Positions 1-8,387 of a stretch of DNA of 64,000 nt are shown here, piece after piece (the stretch's first letter is position 1; each line of letters begins with the position of its first letter). The notes below the pieces were generated by a model. It had not been told where the DNA came from. It ran no database searches and worked only from the letters and a program-made list of their open reading frames with translations. A program made the position numbers and the translations under genes. The stretch comes from Candidatus Kapaibacterium sp. (lineage in GTDB: Bacteria > Bacteroidota > Ignavibacteria > Kapaibacteriales > UBA2268), in NCBI GenBank assembly GCA_026418625.1, contig JAOABA010000043.1, forward strand, positions 1 to 64,000. The letters run 5' to 3'.

Positions 1-825
1 GTTCGCAAGAGCAAATATGGGCAAAACAAAAAATGCAACCGGATAATGCAAAAAATGCTGAACCTTGTAAGAAGGTGATTTTTTTGAACCATCGCCAAAT
101 GGAATGGCAAATGCAAGAAGAACTCCCGCTATAGTCGCGTGAACACCGGAATAGTGCATAAAATACCACATTGCAATTCCACCGATGATATAAGGTAATA
201 TTATATGAACCTTCAATCTGTTCAAAATAACCAAAACACCAAAAATACCAAGTGAAATAGCCAGATTAATGAAAGATAAGTCTTTTGTGTAAAAAATGGC
301 TATTGTTAAAATTGCTCCAAGGTCATCAATAATTGCCAAGGCAGTCAGAAAGATTTTTAGGGATAGTGGGACTCTATTTCCAAGAATCGAAAGAATACCA
401 ATTGCAAAGGCAATATCGGTTGCCATCGGAATGCCAAAACCGGCTTTTGTGGGGGTCCCAAAATTTAATGCAAGGTGAATTCCGGCAGGAACCAGCATAC
501 CCCCAATTGCAGCTATAACAGGGAGCATTGCATTTTTAATATTTGACAGCTCTCCACGATAAATTTCACGCTCAAGTTCCAAACCAATCAACAAGAAAAA
601 TATTGCCATCAGCCCGTCATTGATGATATGCTCAATGCTCCATCCGGCTAATTTTACCTGCCAGATTTCAGTATATCCCTGATGGAAAACAAAATTTGAG
701 AGAATGAGTGATATCAAAGCACAAACTAAAAGAACAATTCCTCCAGCTTGTTCACTCTTGAAGAACTCCTTAAATAATTGAGATATATCTGTTGGTTTCC
801 CAGAGTTTTTATTTTTGTTTTCCAT
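1..825 (-). CDS. nhaA: Na+/H+ antiporter NhaA (3' end beyond window)
   Basis: The reverse strand is open from an ATG at 825 to the window edge: 275 codons, with the C-terminal part missing. The product is an inner-membrane NhaA-type antiporter that exchanges Na+ for protons. Visible hallmarks are MATDIAFAIGIL and LTALAIIDDLGAI. The paired Asp at about residues 167-168 match the ion-binding Asp pair of the family. GLMAIFFLLIGLELEREI is the usual early helix. Hydrophobic segments recur throughout. It is divergent from recX, with only about 77 bp between the genes. Family assignment is secure; ion specificity is inferred from the family. Confidence 0.93.
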   Translation of the reverse strand, partial: MENKNKNSGKPTDISQLFKEFFKSEQAGGIVLLVCALISLILSNFVFHQGYTEIWQVKLAGWSIEHIINDGLMAIFFLLIGLELEREIYRGELSNIKNAMLPVIAAIGGMLVPAGIHLALNFGTPTKAGFGIPMATDIAFAIGILSILGNRVPLSLKIFLTALAIIDDLGAILTIAIFYTKDLSFINLAISLGIFGVLVILNRLKVHIILPYIIGGIAMWYFMHYSGVHATIAGVLLAFAIPFGDGSKKSPSYKVQHFLHYPVAFFVLPIFALAN

Positions 826-902
826 AGCTTTTTAGATATATTGAAAAAATTTGTAACGTTGATTAACGATAAGTATTTTGAATATATAAACAAAAAGTAA
901 TA

Positions 903-1535
903 TTGGCTAAAGTAAAAAACATAAAACTCCTAAAAAGAAAACAGGTTTGCCAAGTCGAACTTGATAGCGGCGAATTCCTTTTTCTGTCAATGGATTTGAT
1001 TATTAAATTCAAAATTTCAAAGAATGAAACAATAAATGAACAAACACAAATCCAAATAAAAAAAGAACAAAGAATTTTTGATGCAAAGCGAGCCTCATTG
1101 AATTATGTCTCCTACAAACCAAGAACTGAAAAACAGGTCCGTGATAAACTGCGTTTGCTTGGTTTTTCATCGTCTGAAATTGAACTTTGTATAAAATTTT
1201 TAAAGGAGTTTAATTATTTAGATGATGAAAATTTTACAGAAAAATATATCAAAGATAATATTAAGAGAAAAGCACTGAGCAAAAAAAAGCTTACCTATGA
1301 TTTGATGAGGAAAGGTATTTCAAAGGACATAATTGATAAATTTATAAATTTACTAATAAAAGATGAAGATGACTTTGAAAATGCCAAGAAAAAATTGGAC
1401 AAAGTCAAATATAAATTAAAGACTTTGAATGAATCAGAACAAAAAAAATATATCTATCAATATCTGTTGAGACAGGGCTTCAAGTCAGATACAATAAAGG
1501 AAGTATTAAAGGATTATTTAATTACCTATCAATAA
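903..1535 (+). CDS. recX: Regulatory protein RecX
   Basis: 210 aa. RecX binds RecA filaments and modulates recombination and SOS. The core is recognisable: AKRASLNYVSYKPRTEKQVRDK, then FNYLDDENFTEKYIKDNIKRK, then LTYDLMRKGISKDIID, the three-helix repeats typical of RecX. A short N-terminal beta-type region (about residues 1-50) is common in Bacteroidota/Chlorobi homologues, which supports the upstream start. That start is a TTG at 903 without a clear ribosome binding site; the next ATG (residue 30) would remove this region. No recA is in the window. Confident in the family, less so in the start. Confidence 0.88.
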   Translation: MAKVKNIKLLKRKQVCQVELDSGEFLFLSMDLIIKFKISKNETINEQTQIQIKKEQRIFDAKRASLNYVSYKPRTEKQVRDKLRLLGFSSSEIELCIKFLKEFNYLDDENFTEKYIKDNIKRKALSKKKLTYDLMRKGISKDIIDKFINLLIKDEDDFENAKKKLDKVKYKLKTLNESEQKKYIYQYLLRQGFKSDTIKEVLKDYLITYQ

Positions 1536-1593
1536 ATTAACCCAATATATTTATAAAATCATAAATAAATAGTTGAATTACTTATATTTGGTA

Positions 1594-1625
1594 GTCATTC
1601 TGAACGAAGTGAAGAATCCATATTA
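1594..1625 (+). repeat. Solo half of dispersed GAACGAAGTGAAG repeat
   Basis: The stretch GTCATTCTGAACGAAGTGAAG followed by aatccat matches one arm of the palindromic element at 5099-5178 and 42302-42382. Further solo arms are at about 2221, 9958, 32844 and (degenerate) 51123. No partner arm is visible here, so it reads as a decayed copy. Confidence 0.6.
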
Positions 1626-1688
1626 CTTGTAGTGGATATCTTGTCCGAAGCTCAGTATAATTTATGCGTTATAATACCCTCTGAAAAA

Positions 1689-2130
1689 TCTTAGTTAAAA
1701 AACTCCGCGAACTTTGCGCTAGTCTTAGCGAACTCTGCGAGAAATAAAAAAAGTTCACGCAGAGGACGCAAAGGACAATTCCTTAAATATGAAAAATTAT
1801 TTTAACCGCAGAGAACGCAGAGTCTTTTGAATTTGATTGACATTTATAAAAATTTCATATAAATTAGTTCGAAATTCTTGAAAAAACTCTGCGAACTTTG
1901 CGATAGTCTCAGCGAACTCTGCGAGAAATAAAAAGAGTTTCACGCAGAGGACGCAAAGGATAAATTCCTTGAATATGAAAAATTAACTAAACCGCAGAGA
2001 ACGCAGAGTCTTTTGAATTAGATTTACATTTTAAAAATTTTTATATAAATTAGTTCGAAATTCTTGAAAATCCTCTGCGAACTTTGCGCTAGTCTTAGCG
2101 AACTCTGTGAGAAATAAAAAAAGCTTAACG
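1689..2130 (+). repeat. 186-bp tandem repeat, about 2.4 copies
   Basis: Between recX and the next gene (1536-2412) there is no credible coding region. Units start at about 1689, 1876 and 2062; the third is truncated. Each begins near TCTTG/TCTTAG, runs through CTCTGCGAACTTTGCG and ends at TTAGTTCGAAAT. Each carries complementary segments (CTCTGCGAACTTTGCG versus CGCAAAG and CGCAGAG), so it can fold into hairpins. Decayed relics of the same CGCAGAG/CGCAAAG type occur at about 10029-10065 and 51199-51390. The rest of the gap is AT-rich plus solo repeat arms at 1594 and 2221. Confidence 0.8.
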
Positions 2131-2412
2131 CAGAGATGACATAGAATTTACATAGATCGCAAATTTTTAACTAAATGATTAAAAATATTGAAATTAATAG
2201 ATGAAATAATCATATCTAAGTCAAACTGAACGAAGTGAAGAATCCATTATATTTTAATTTTATGCTTAACCTTCGCCTCAATATTAGATTTGAGGATATA
2301 AATATGTTTTTCATAATAATCTTGTTTTAATTTTTACTTTTCAAAAATTTCCAATTTGTTATTTTACCAAAAATCAATAGTTTGTAATCAAATAATTATT
2401 CAAAGAGGAAAA

Positions 2413-3183
2413 ATGGTATATATCATTGTCAGTCTTATTTGCATTGCTATTGGAGTAGCTCTGATATTCCGAAGGACTAAATTGCTCACTCAGGTTACAG
2501 ATATTTCCATCGCTGGGATGGATTCAATCGAAGACATCATCGAACAACTAAAATTTGTCAGCGAAGAAATTGAAAAGCCCAACGCTCTGAAAAGAATTGT
2601 CGAATTCAACGGAACTATTTCCGATGAGTCATTTATTACATCAGAGCTTTCTCAAAAAAGCTGTGTCTATTATAATGTCAAAGTAGAAGAAAGATACGAA
2701 GAAACTTATTATATTCAGAACAAAAACAGACGTGAACGACACACCCGCACAGGAACAAAAACTATCCGAAATGAAATTTACTGGAATAATTTCTATGTAA
2801 TAAAAGACAATTTAAAGATTAAAGTGGACCCATCAAATTGCAGGGAAATTGATACAACATTAGCTTTCAGCCGTTATGAGCCATATAAAAAATCTTCAGG
2901 CAGAGATTACAGAATTTTGGGGCATCAATACACAGAAACGTTGCTTCCAATTGGTTCTAAAGTTTATATTGTTGGGGAAATAAGTTATGACGGCGAGGAT
3001 TTCCTGATTAAAAAACCAGATGATACATCATCTCCATTTATCATTTCAATGAAATCTAAAGAAGAAATTTTGCAGAAAAAGAAAAGCAGTGCTGATTTAA
3101 CTTTGATAGGTGCAATTTTACTTTTCATAGCATCTGTGATATTTTTCATTGTCGGAATAATTCATTTGGGGAAGATGCATTAA
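2413..3183 (+). CDS. GIDE-domain (E3 ligase-like) membrane protein
   Basis: 256 aa from the ATG at 2413, chosen over an upstream frame start at 2356 because AGAGG lies at normal spacing and the protein then begins with a membrane helix (MVYIIVSLICIAIGVALIF). A second hydrophobic helix lies at the C-terminus (LTLIGAILLFIASVIFFIVGIIHL). Between them is a soluble beta-rich region resembling the GIDE domain found in bacterial relatives of eukaryotic MUL1/MAPL: GTISDESFITSELSQKSCVYY, then IYWNNFYV and LPIGSKVYIVGEISYDGEDF. There is no RING domain, so no ligase activity should be assumed. Function is unknown. Confidence 0.7.
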   Translation: MVYIIVSLICIAIGVALIFRRTKLLTQVTDISIAGMDSIEDIIEQLKFVSEEIEKPNALKRIVEFNGTISDESFITSELSQKSCVYYNVKVEERYEETYYIQNKNRRERHTRTGTKTIRNEIYWNNFYVIKDNLKIKVDPSNCREIDTTLAFSRYEPYKKSSGRDYRILGHQYTETLLPIGSKVYIVGEISYDGEDFLIKKPDDTSSPFIISMKSKEEILQKKKSSADLTLIGAILLFIASVIFFIVGIIHLGKMH

Positions 3184-3318
3184 ACTTAGATTATTTAGAA
3201 AAAACGATATAATTAAGACAGGTAAAATTTTCATTGTTAAATAAATGATAAGCAGGAGCTGTAGTATTTACAGTTCCTTTACTTACCAATATATTATTTT
3301 ATTGATGGAGGATTTTTA

Positions 3319-4776
3319 ATGCGCTTTTTAATGATAATAATTTTTATTTTTTCTTGTTTTGTTGAATCTAACGGGAATTTGAAAAATGAAAATAAGATAC
3401 TTTGGATACAACCAATAAATAATAATTGGGAATCTTTAGATTCGATAGATGTAAAAAAGTATTATTATGGAACTGATTTTGGTCAAATTCGTGGTTTTGT
3501 AAACCCACCATTTTTTAAAATTTCCTGTCTTGATTCACTAAATTGGGTATATTTCGCACAGGATTATGAAAATTATTGCATATATAGAGCCACAACTGAT
3601 GGCGGGCTTAATTGGGAAACCAGATATGTTGATACGAGCAAAATGTATCCTGATCATCGCCCAAGGAAAATATACAGCATTGCATATATTAAAAATGAAC
3701 TTATTTTATGTGGAGCTGATTCAGGATATATTTTAAAATCAACTGACGGAGGATTTAATTGGAGTAAGAAAATGATGACAAAAGACACATCAGATTTTGC
3801 CGACTCAACAAATACAAATTTTTCTAAAGGTCGCATCATTAAGCTAAAAATGTATAATAATATTGGTTATGCTTTTACAAACAATGGGAAACTATACATT
3901 ACCGAAGATTGGGGGGATAGTTGGAAGAAGATTATTTTAGATGTTTCTGAAGGAATTATTAATAGAATAGATAGCTTTTCTTGTGCAGATACTAATGCTA
4001 TTTTTATAAGTTTCCTATCCGTTAATAATGATAAGGATTCATTAGTAAATTTCTATTCATCATTTGATAGAGGAAAAACCTTCGATAAGATTATAAGCGT
4101 TAAAGGCTGGTATGATACAAGTTACCCACGATCAATAGAATATATTACCAGAAATGTTGGCTGGGGAACTACTTCTGTTAATATTAGTAAAGATAACAAT
4201 AATTATAAACCATTCCTTTTTAAAACAATTAATGGAGGTAAAAGCTGGAATTTAGTTCTTACTGATAGCGCATTTGGTTTAAGCACTTATAGTGTTCCAT
4301 ATTTTTCTGATTCTCTGAATTTAGCAGTTTTTCACGGCAATGTAATTTATATTACAAACGATGGTGGTTCAAATTGGTATATCAGTAAAATTGAATATGA
4401 AAACCATCCTGAATACAATAATTATGGACGCGGGAATATATCTTATTATTCAAAAGATAAATTTATTACCGGACATGGACCATTTATTGTCAAATACAAA
4501 GGTAACTTAACTGACGTTAAAGAAAAGGAAAGCATTGATGAAGATATCATCAATACTATGATTGTAAATGATATAATGAGAATAAACATTCAGGAAAAAC
4601 CTTCAAAAACTTTACATATTTACTCAATTCTTGGTGAAAAGTTGTATGAATTAACTGAAATAGATATTAACAATTTAATTGGTAAAAATACTTTTGAAAT
4701 CGATGTTTCTTTCCTTCGATCGGGTATTTATTTTCTAAGGTGTGGTGAGAGAATAATTAAATTTATCAAATTGTAA
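3319..4776 (+). CDS. Secreted beta-propeller (BNR/YCF48-like) protein with T9SS-type C-terminus
   Basis: 485 aa, preceded by a good GGAGG site. Signal peptide at residues 1-19 (MRFLMIIIFIFSCFVESNG). The middle carries repeated Asp-box-like motifs (TTDGGLNWETRY, STDGGFNWSKKM, TEDWGDSWKKI, TINGGKSWNLV, TNDGGSNWYIS), as in photosystem assembly YCF48-like and sialidase-fold propellers. The last 80 or so residues look like a type-A sorting domain (LHIYSILGEKLYEL ... LRSGIYFLRCGERIIKFIKL), although the usual YPNP motif is absent. The product is probably exported by Sec and then T9SS, and attached to the cell surface or released. Ligand unknown. Confidence 0.8.
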   Translation: MRFLMIIIFIFSCFVESNGNLKNENKILWIQPINNNWESLDSIDVKKYYYGTDFGQIRGFVNPPFFKISCLDSLNWVYFAQDYENYCIYRATTDGGLNWETRYVDTSKMYPDHRPRKIYSIAYIKNELILCGADSGYILKSTDGGFNWSKKMMTKDTSDFADSTNTNFSKGRIIKLKMYNNIGYAFTNNGKLYITEDWGDSWKKIILDVSEGIINRIDSFSCADTNAIFISFLSVNNDKDSLVNFYSSFDRGKTFDKIISVKGWYDTSYPRSIEYITRNVGWGTTSVNISKDNNNYKPFLFKTINGGKSWNLVLTDSAFGLSTYSVPYFSDSLNLAVFHGNVIYITNDGGSNWYISKIEYENHPEYNNYGRGNISYYSKDKFITGHGPFIVKYKGNLTDVKEKESIDEDIINTMIVNDIMRINIQEKPSKTLHIYSILGEKLYELTEIDINNLIGKNTFEIDVSFLRSGIYFLRCGERIIKFIKL

Positions 4777-4856
4777 GCTCAGCGATAAGTTGACTCAAGA
4801 TTAAAGCTCTTGGATAAATCAGGATCAATAATATCCTTTGCGAATGCGTTTTATCC

Positions 4857-4884
4857 GTAGAGACACAGCATGCTGTGTCTTTAC
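4857..4884 (+). repeat. 28-bp palindrome inserted in a CTD remnant
   Basis: The arms GTAGAGACACAGCA and TGCTGTGTCTTTAC pair with one mismatch. The palindrome sits between GCGTTTTATCC and AAAGGATTGAT. At 42036-42092 the same two flanking sequences surround a different insert, so this is probably a small palindromic element inserted into an older CTD coding end. Confidence 0.6.
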
Positions 4885-4889
4885 AAAGG

Positions 4890-5083
4890 ATTGATATTTC
4901 AAACTTGCCATCAGGAATTTACTATGTCCGTCTCGGTAACTGGACGAGGAAGTTTGTTAAAGTTGAATAGCCACTACTTTTAAGTAGTGAAAAAAAAATT
5001 ATTTCTAATAGTGCCATCCGGTAGAACAGACAACCCTGTCAGTGCAAAGAAAGATGTCCTACACCTCAAAGGTGTAGGACATC
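4890..5083 (+). repeat. CTD-tail/3' hairpin element, copy A
   Basis: Bases 4890-4970 encode an isolated end of a T9SS sorting domain (IDISNLPSGIYYVRLG, then NWTRKFVKVE and stop) with no open frame upstream. Next come the hairpin CACTACTTTTAAGTAGTG, a conserved segment with AGAACAGACAACCCTGTC, and a 14-bp perfect stem with a 3-base loop (5053-5083, GATGTCCTACACCT and its complement). The same order recurs at 9786, 32671 and 42092. The element lies about 110 bp after the stop of an intact CTD-type gene. It is best read as a decayed 3' end of a former T9SS cargo gene with its 3' untranslated tail. Confidence 0.8.
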
Positions 5084-5098
5084 TGAAAAAAATTTATT

Positions 5099-5178
5099 GT
5101 CACTCTGAGCGAAGCGAAGAGTCCATTATTTTTCAATGACTTATGTAATATGGATTCTTCGCCATCTGCTTAGAAAGA
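5099..5178 (+). repeat. Small inverted-repeat (MITE-like) element
   Basis: The left arm begins GTCACTCTGAGCGAAGCGAAG and the right arm ends GGATTCTTCGCCATCTGCTT. Reverse-complementing the right arm gives an imperfect match to the left. A full second copy is at 42302-42382, in both cases directly after the CTD-tail element. There is no coding capacity. The remainder of 5179-5439 holds only a perfect 22-bp hairpin (5225-5246, GATTCCTGT arms) and unassigned sequence. Confidence 0.6.
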
Positions 5179-5439
5179 TTGCTTTTTAAACAACCTCGCA
5201 AAGAGGAATCTCCTTCTTCCCTGTGATTCCTGTGCATACAGGAATCTCTTTAAGCCACAGAGACTCCTGCCGCCGCAGTAGTGACATATCATTGGGAAAA
5301 GAGCCTCCGCAGGACCAACGCTCTCGTCAATCACGTCATTCCTTTATTGTCGAGAAATCTAAAAAAAATTAATAAAAATTAATTTGGATATTAGAATTTT
5401 TTTTATTATGATTGCAATTGTTAGGTATAAAAGTTTTCG

Positions 5440-5495
5440 GAACACCGAACACCGAACACCGAACATCGAACACCGAACACCGAACACCGAACACC
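5440..5495 (+). repeat. Heptamer tandem repeat (GAACACC)x8
   Basis: Eight uninterrupted copies of GAACACC; unit 4 differs by one base (GAACATC). The repeat lies about 55 bp upstream of the structured leader, probably within or near its promoter region. The corresponding place in the related copy at 33030-33080 lacks it. Copy number could vary by slippage. Confidence 0.9.
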
Positions 5496-5536
5496 GATGT
5501 AGTTATTGTTATTTGACTTCAGGTTAAAAAAAAGAA

Positions 5537-5658
5537 AGGAGGGTTAGCCTATGATTGCATTAAAAAAGCCGAATTCGTAACAGCGAATTACGAATCCGGC
5601 AAGGAAAAGCGAGCAATTATTGCTGTTCGTTGGCTTTTGCCCTATTCCAATGGGCAAA
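5537..5658 (+). promoter_or_regulatory. Structured 5' leader, copy 1
   Basis: A strong ribosome binding site (AAAGGAGG, 5536-5543) precedes a tiny frame at 5551-5580. Three hairpins follow: 5568-5600 (GCCG/CGGC plus ATTCGTAA/TTACGAAT), 5612-5624 (AGCAA/TTGCT) and 5636-5658 (TTTGCCC/GGGCAAA). The same order, with compensating base changes in the stems, is found at 36082-36206 ahead of another Cys-rich secreted gene; a truncated copy is at 33080-33152. The downstream gene starts 61 bases after the last hairpin. It is probably a transcribed regulatory leader. No known riboswitch class was recognised. Confidence 0.6.
5551..5580 (+). CDS. Possible leader peptide MIALKKPNS
   Basis: A nine-codon frame starting 8 nt after AGGAGG, ideal spacing. 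Its end overlaps the first leader hairpin. The counterpart at 36098-36115 reads MPVLK and the truncated copy at 33134 begins (L/M)IALK, so the pattern x-(A/V)-L-K is kept. This may be a translated attenuator peptide or only a shared sequence block. Confidence 0.35.
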   Translation: MIALKKPNS

Positions 5659-5719
5659 TTAATGAAAAATACAAAATTTTTAAAATTAATTTGTTTAAAT
5701 TCTAAATTGGAGAAGAAAA

Positions 5720-6220
5720 ATGAAAAAGATAGGAAATATAATTATAACTTTTATAGTTATTATGTTAATAGGGAACTCTTATTCGTTATCAAGGCCAGCT
5801 GAAAATTCAGGTGGAGGTAGTTGTAGCGCCTCATTTCTTTTTGGCATCTCATCTTGTTCATGTACTGGGCCTTGCAACGAAGGGCTGTCTTGTTGTTGTG
5901 AAACAGGCTTTTTTTCTACAAGTTGTGCTTGTGAGACTATTGGAAAATGTGGTGATAACACTGCACCAAGTAGAGATATACCTCAGTTGTCTTCCCAACA
6001 ACGAAATGACGCTGGAGCATTTGCACAATGGGCTTCACAACATCAATCATTAAATATTCAAAACCTTGTACCTTTATTAAATAATACATTATATGCTATT
6101 GACAATGAGGATCAAGATGGCTATAGTGATTACGAAAATCAATTTGCAAATGTTTGGAGAAACTTAAGTTCTTCTGACAAAAATGATATTAATGATTGGT
6201 GCATAAACTATAATTATTAA
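5720..6220 (+). CDS. Small Cys-rich secreted protein
   Basis: 166 aa, start supported by GGAGAAG. Signal peptide at residues 1-22 (MKKIGNIIITFIVIMLIGNSYS). Residues 33-75 are very rich in Cys, Gly and Ser (SSCSCTGPCNEGLSCCCE, then STSCACETIGKCG). The C-terminal half is acidic and Asn/Gln-rich, with a DNEDQDGYSDYEN stretch resembling a calcium-binding loop. There is no CTD, so it may remain periplasmic or be exported otherwise. It follows the structured leader and precedes a CTD beta-propeller gene; the same order occurs at 36266-39373. No family recognised; function unknown. Confidence 0.7.
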   Translation: MKKIGNIIITFIVIMLIGNSYSLSRPAENSGGGSCSASFLFGISSCSCTGPCNEGLSCCCETGFFSTSCACETIGKCGDNTAPSRDIPQLSSQQRNDAGAFAQWASQHQSLNIQNLVPLLNNTLYAIDNEDQDGYSDYENQFANVWRNLSSSDKNDINDWCINYNY

Positions 6221-6237
6221 AATAGCTTAACTCTTAA

Positions 6238-6264
6238 GCAGGGTAATTTATATAATTACCCTGC
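6238..6264 (+). terminator. Intergenic hairpin after Cys-rich gene
   Basis: An 11-bp perfect stem (GCAGGGTAATT and its complement) around a 5-base loop, 18 bp past the stop at 6220. No strong T run follows, so it could be a processing or partial termination signal rather than a full terminator. Confidence 0.5.
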
Positions 6265-6310
6265 TATTAATAAGAAATCTATCAGTTTAAAATAATTTTT
6301 GGGGGTAAAC

Positions 6311-7513
6311 ATGAAAAAATATTTTTTTATTTTATTCATTAGTTTCTTTTGCTATCAGAATAGTTCAATGTCGCAATGGATAAAATATAACAATGGTTTA
6401 TCAAATCTAAATGTCTTTCGATTAATTGAATACAATGAGAACTTGATTGCTGGTACATTAGGAGGGGGAGTTTACATATCAACTGATCGAGGCAATACTT
6501 GGGTTGCAAGGAATAATGGATTGACAGATTTAAACATATTATCTATTGCTTCTAATGGTCAAAATTTATTCGCTGGTACACAGTCTGCTGGATTATTCAA
6601 GTCAACTGATCTGGGCAATTCATGGGTATCAGATAAAAACAATTTAAATAACAAGATGGTTATGTGTATTTTGCCAATGAACAATGAATTATTAGCAGGA
6701 ACATATGGTTATGGAATATTCATTTCTAATGATAATGGTATAAATTGGATGAGCTTTAAAGGAAATTTGCCTGACTTAAAAGTAATGTCACTAGCAAAAG
6801 ATAATCAAAATATTTTTGCTGGTTTAAACAATGGCGGATTATTTAAGTATAATAAACAAGAAGAAGACTGGGAAAACATTAATAATAAAATAACAGATAA
6901 ACCAATTACAAGCATTATAATTTCTGATAATAATATAATATATACATCTGAATTTAAAGGAGTTTTTATATCCTATGATTATGGCAATAATTGGTCATCA
7001 ATTAATGAAGGCATACAGGATTTAAGGACTGAATGCCTTGCTATGTTCGGGCAGAACTTGTTCGTTGGAACATATAGTAAAGGCATTTATTTATCAACCA
7101 ACCTTGGTAAAAATTGGGCTCAAGTTAACAGTGGTCTTCAAATTGCTCCTATCACTTCACTTTTGATTACTCAAGATGAGATCATCACAAGCGTGTTAGG
7201 CGCAGGAATATTCAAGACAAAATTAACCAATTTAGTATCTAATATTGAAGGTATTATTAATAATAAATTAAGTATTTATCCGAATCCAGTAACCAATTAT
7301 TTAAACTTAGGATTTGTAGAAAATGATAATAGTATTAAAAAGATTTCAATTATCAACAATTTAGGTTTAATTCAATTTCCTATTATCGAATTTAAGCCAA
7401 ATAGTTATAATAAATTATTAATCCTAAATGTTAGCCATTTAATCCCAGGTCTTTATTTGTTGAATATAAATTATGGAACTTATAATTATTCTCATAAGTT
7501 TATAAAATATTAG
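6311..7513 (+). CDS. Secreted beta-propeller protein with T9SS type-A sorting domain
   Basis: 400 aa from the ATG at 6311, preceded by GGGGGT; a TTG at 6299 is less likely. Signal peptide MKKYFFILFISFFCYQNSSMS. About six blades of the form I(F/Y)xSxDxGxxW (YISTDRGNTW, FKSTDLGNSW, FISNDNGINW, FISYDYGNNW, YLSTNLGKNW), each followed by xxNNGL-type turns, build a YCF48/Vps10-like propeller. The C-terminal 75 residues are a clear CTD: LSIYPNPVTNYLNL ... SHLIPGLYLLNI. Expected to be surface-exposed after T9SS export. It lies between the Cys-rich gene and a DUF3078 gene, probably one transcription unit. Confidence 0.85.
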   Translation: MKKYFFILFISFFCYQNSSMSQWIKYNNGLSNLNVFRLIEYNENLIAGTLGGGVYISTDRGNTWVARNNGLTDLNILSIASNGQNLFAGTQSAGLFKSTDLGNSWVSDKNNLNNKMVMCILPMNNELLAGTYGYGIFISNDNGINWMSFKGNLPDLKVMSLAKDNQNIFAGLNNGGLFKYNKQEEDWENINNKITDKPITSIIISDNNIIYTSEFKGVFISYDYGNNWSSINEGIQDLRTECLAMFGQNLFVGTYSKGIYLSTNLGKNWAQVNSGLQIAPITSLLITQDEIITSVLGAGIFKTKLTNLVSNIEGIINNKLSIYPNPVTNYLNLGFVENDNSIKKISIINNLGLIQFPIIEFKPNSYNKLLILNVSHLIPGLYLLNINYGTYNYSHKFIKY

Positions 7514-7522
7514 ATTTATGAA

Positions 7523-7533
7523 TTTTTTTTTTT
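7523..7533 (+). repeat. 11-T homopolymer at a gene start
   Basis: ATG AAT at 7518-7523 is followed by 11 consecutive T (counting the T of AAT). With this count the ATG is out of frame with the downstream DUF3078 frame. One more T, or two fewer, would put them in frame and create a textbook signal peptide (MNFFFLPLILYSQA). It is a candidate slippage site, or a sequencing error. Confidence 0.75.
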
Positions 7534-8326
7534 GCCATTAATATTATATTCCCAAGCAAAATTTTCACTCACGTTTTCACAGTCATTAATTAATGATTGG
7601 CAACAAGGTGAGAAGTTAGCATTTGAGTTAAACAATTCCTTTGATTTTAAACATAAATTCAAAATAGATACTTTAATATTAAATGCATCATTGAAATATG
7701 CAATCGGGATTCAATATCTTAAAAACGAGAAATTACATTCAGCATTGATATTGCCAACTGATAATGACATTTTCGGGGAATTTCAGCTCTCTTACCCTTT
7801 GGGTTGGAGGCTTGATCCATTCTTCTCAGCTTCAATAAGAACCCAAATAACTGAGTCTTTTATAATCATCAAAGACTCAAAAAAAAGAACTGCGAATCTA
7901 TGGGATCCGGTTATCTCCATGCAAAGTCTTGGATTTGCTTATAGTTCATCCAATCCTAATGTTAATTTATCATTTAGATGTGGCGTTTCTTTCAAACAAA
8001 CAAGAAGTGACTTGCATTATCAATTGACAGACGATATAAAAACTAAGGATATTATTGAAAAATATCGGGCTGAGTCAGGCATTGAAATTAAGTCTGAACT
8101 GTTGATGAAATTTAATGAGTTATCATCTTATAATACATCAATTGAACTTTTCTCGTCATTTCAAAAGATCAGTTCATTTACGGGGAGATGGGTTAATTCT
8201 TTTCAATTCAAAATATGGTCTTATTTTGGCATAATTGTAAATCTTGACTTCACATATGATGAAAAGCAGATGAAGAGACTTCAGTATAAGCAAAATACTA
8301 GGATAGGACTTATAACTAACCTTTAA
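7532..8326 (+). CDS. DUF3078-like outer-membrane protein, start codon out of frame
   Basis: 264 aa as read, from an unlikely TTG at 7532. The sequence is beta-rich with alternating aromatic residues and resembles the DUF3078 group of Bacteroidota/Chlorobi outer-membrane proteins (LTFSQSLINDWQQGEKLAF, ANLWDPVISMQSLGFAY). No plug or known enzyme domain. The natural start is probably the ATG at 7518, only 5 bp past the preceding stop, which is one base out of register across the T run. The gene is therefore either phase-variable, broken, or mis-sequenced at one base. It ends just before the IS3 element. Family call moderately sure; role unknown. Confidence 0.65.
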   Translation: MPLILYSQAKFSLTFSQSLINDWQQGEKLAFELNNSFDFKHKFKIDTLILNASLKYAIGIQYLKNEKLHSALILPTDNDIFGEFQLSYPLGWRLDPFFSASIRTQITESFIIIKDSKKRTANLWDPVISMQSLGFAYSSSNPNVNLSFRCGVSFKQTRSDLHYQLTDDIKTKDIIEKYRAESGIEIKSELLMKFNELSSYNTSIELFSSFQKISSFTGRWVNSFQFKIWSYFGIIVNLDFTYDEKQMKRLQYKQNTRIGLITNL

Positions 8327-8387
8327 ACTGTAATAATTTGTTGAATTTTATTTATAAACTGAATAGTCCTAAAATAAGTTAACAAAA

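Noticed and set aside
5440-5495. Possible CRISPR array
   Set aside because: Seven-base units with no spacers and no cas genes; a simple tandem repeat.
5537-5658. Cyclic-di-GMP or other known riboswitch
   Set aside because: None of the conserved cores of the classes I know could be found; kept as an unknown structured leader.
5620-5802. 60-aa frame starting inside the leader hairpins
   Set aside because: It overlaps the well-supported secreted gene at 5720 in another frame and has no ribosome site.
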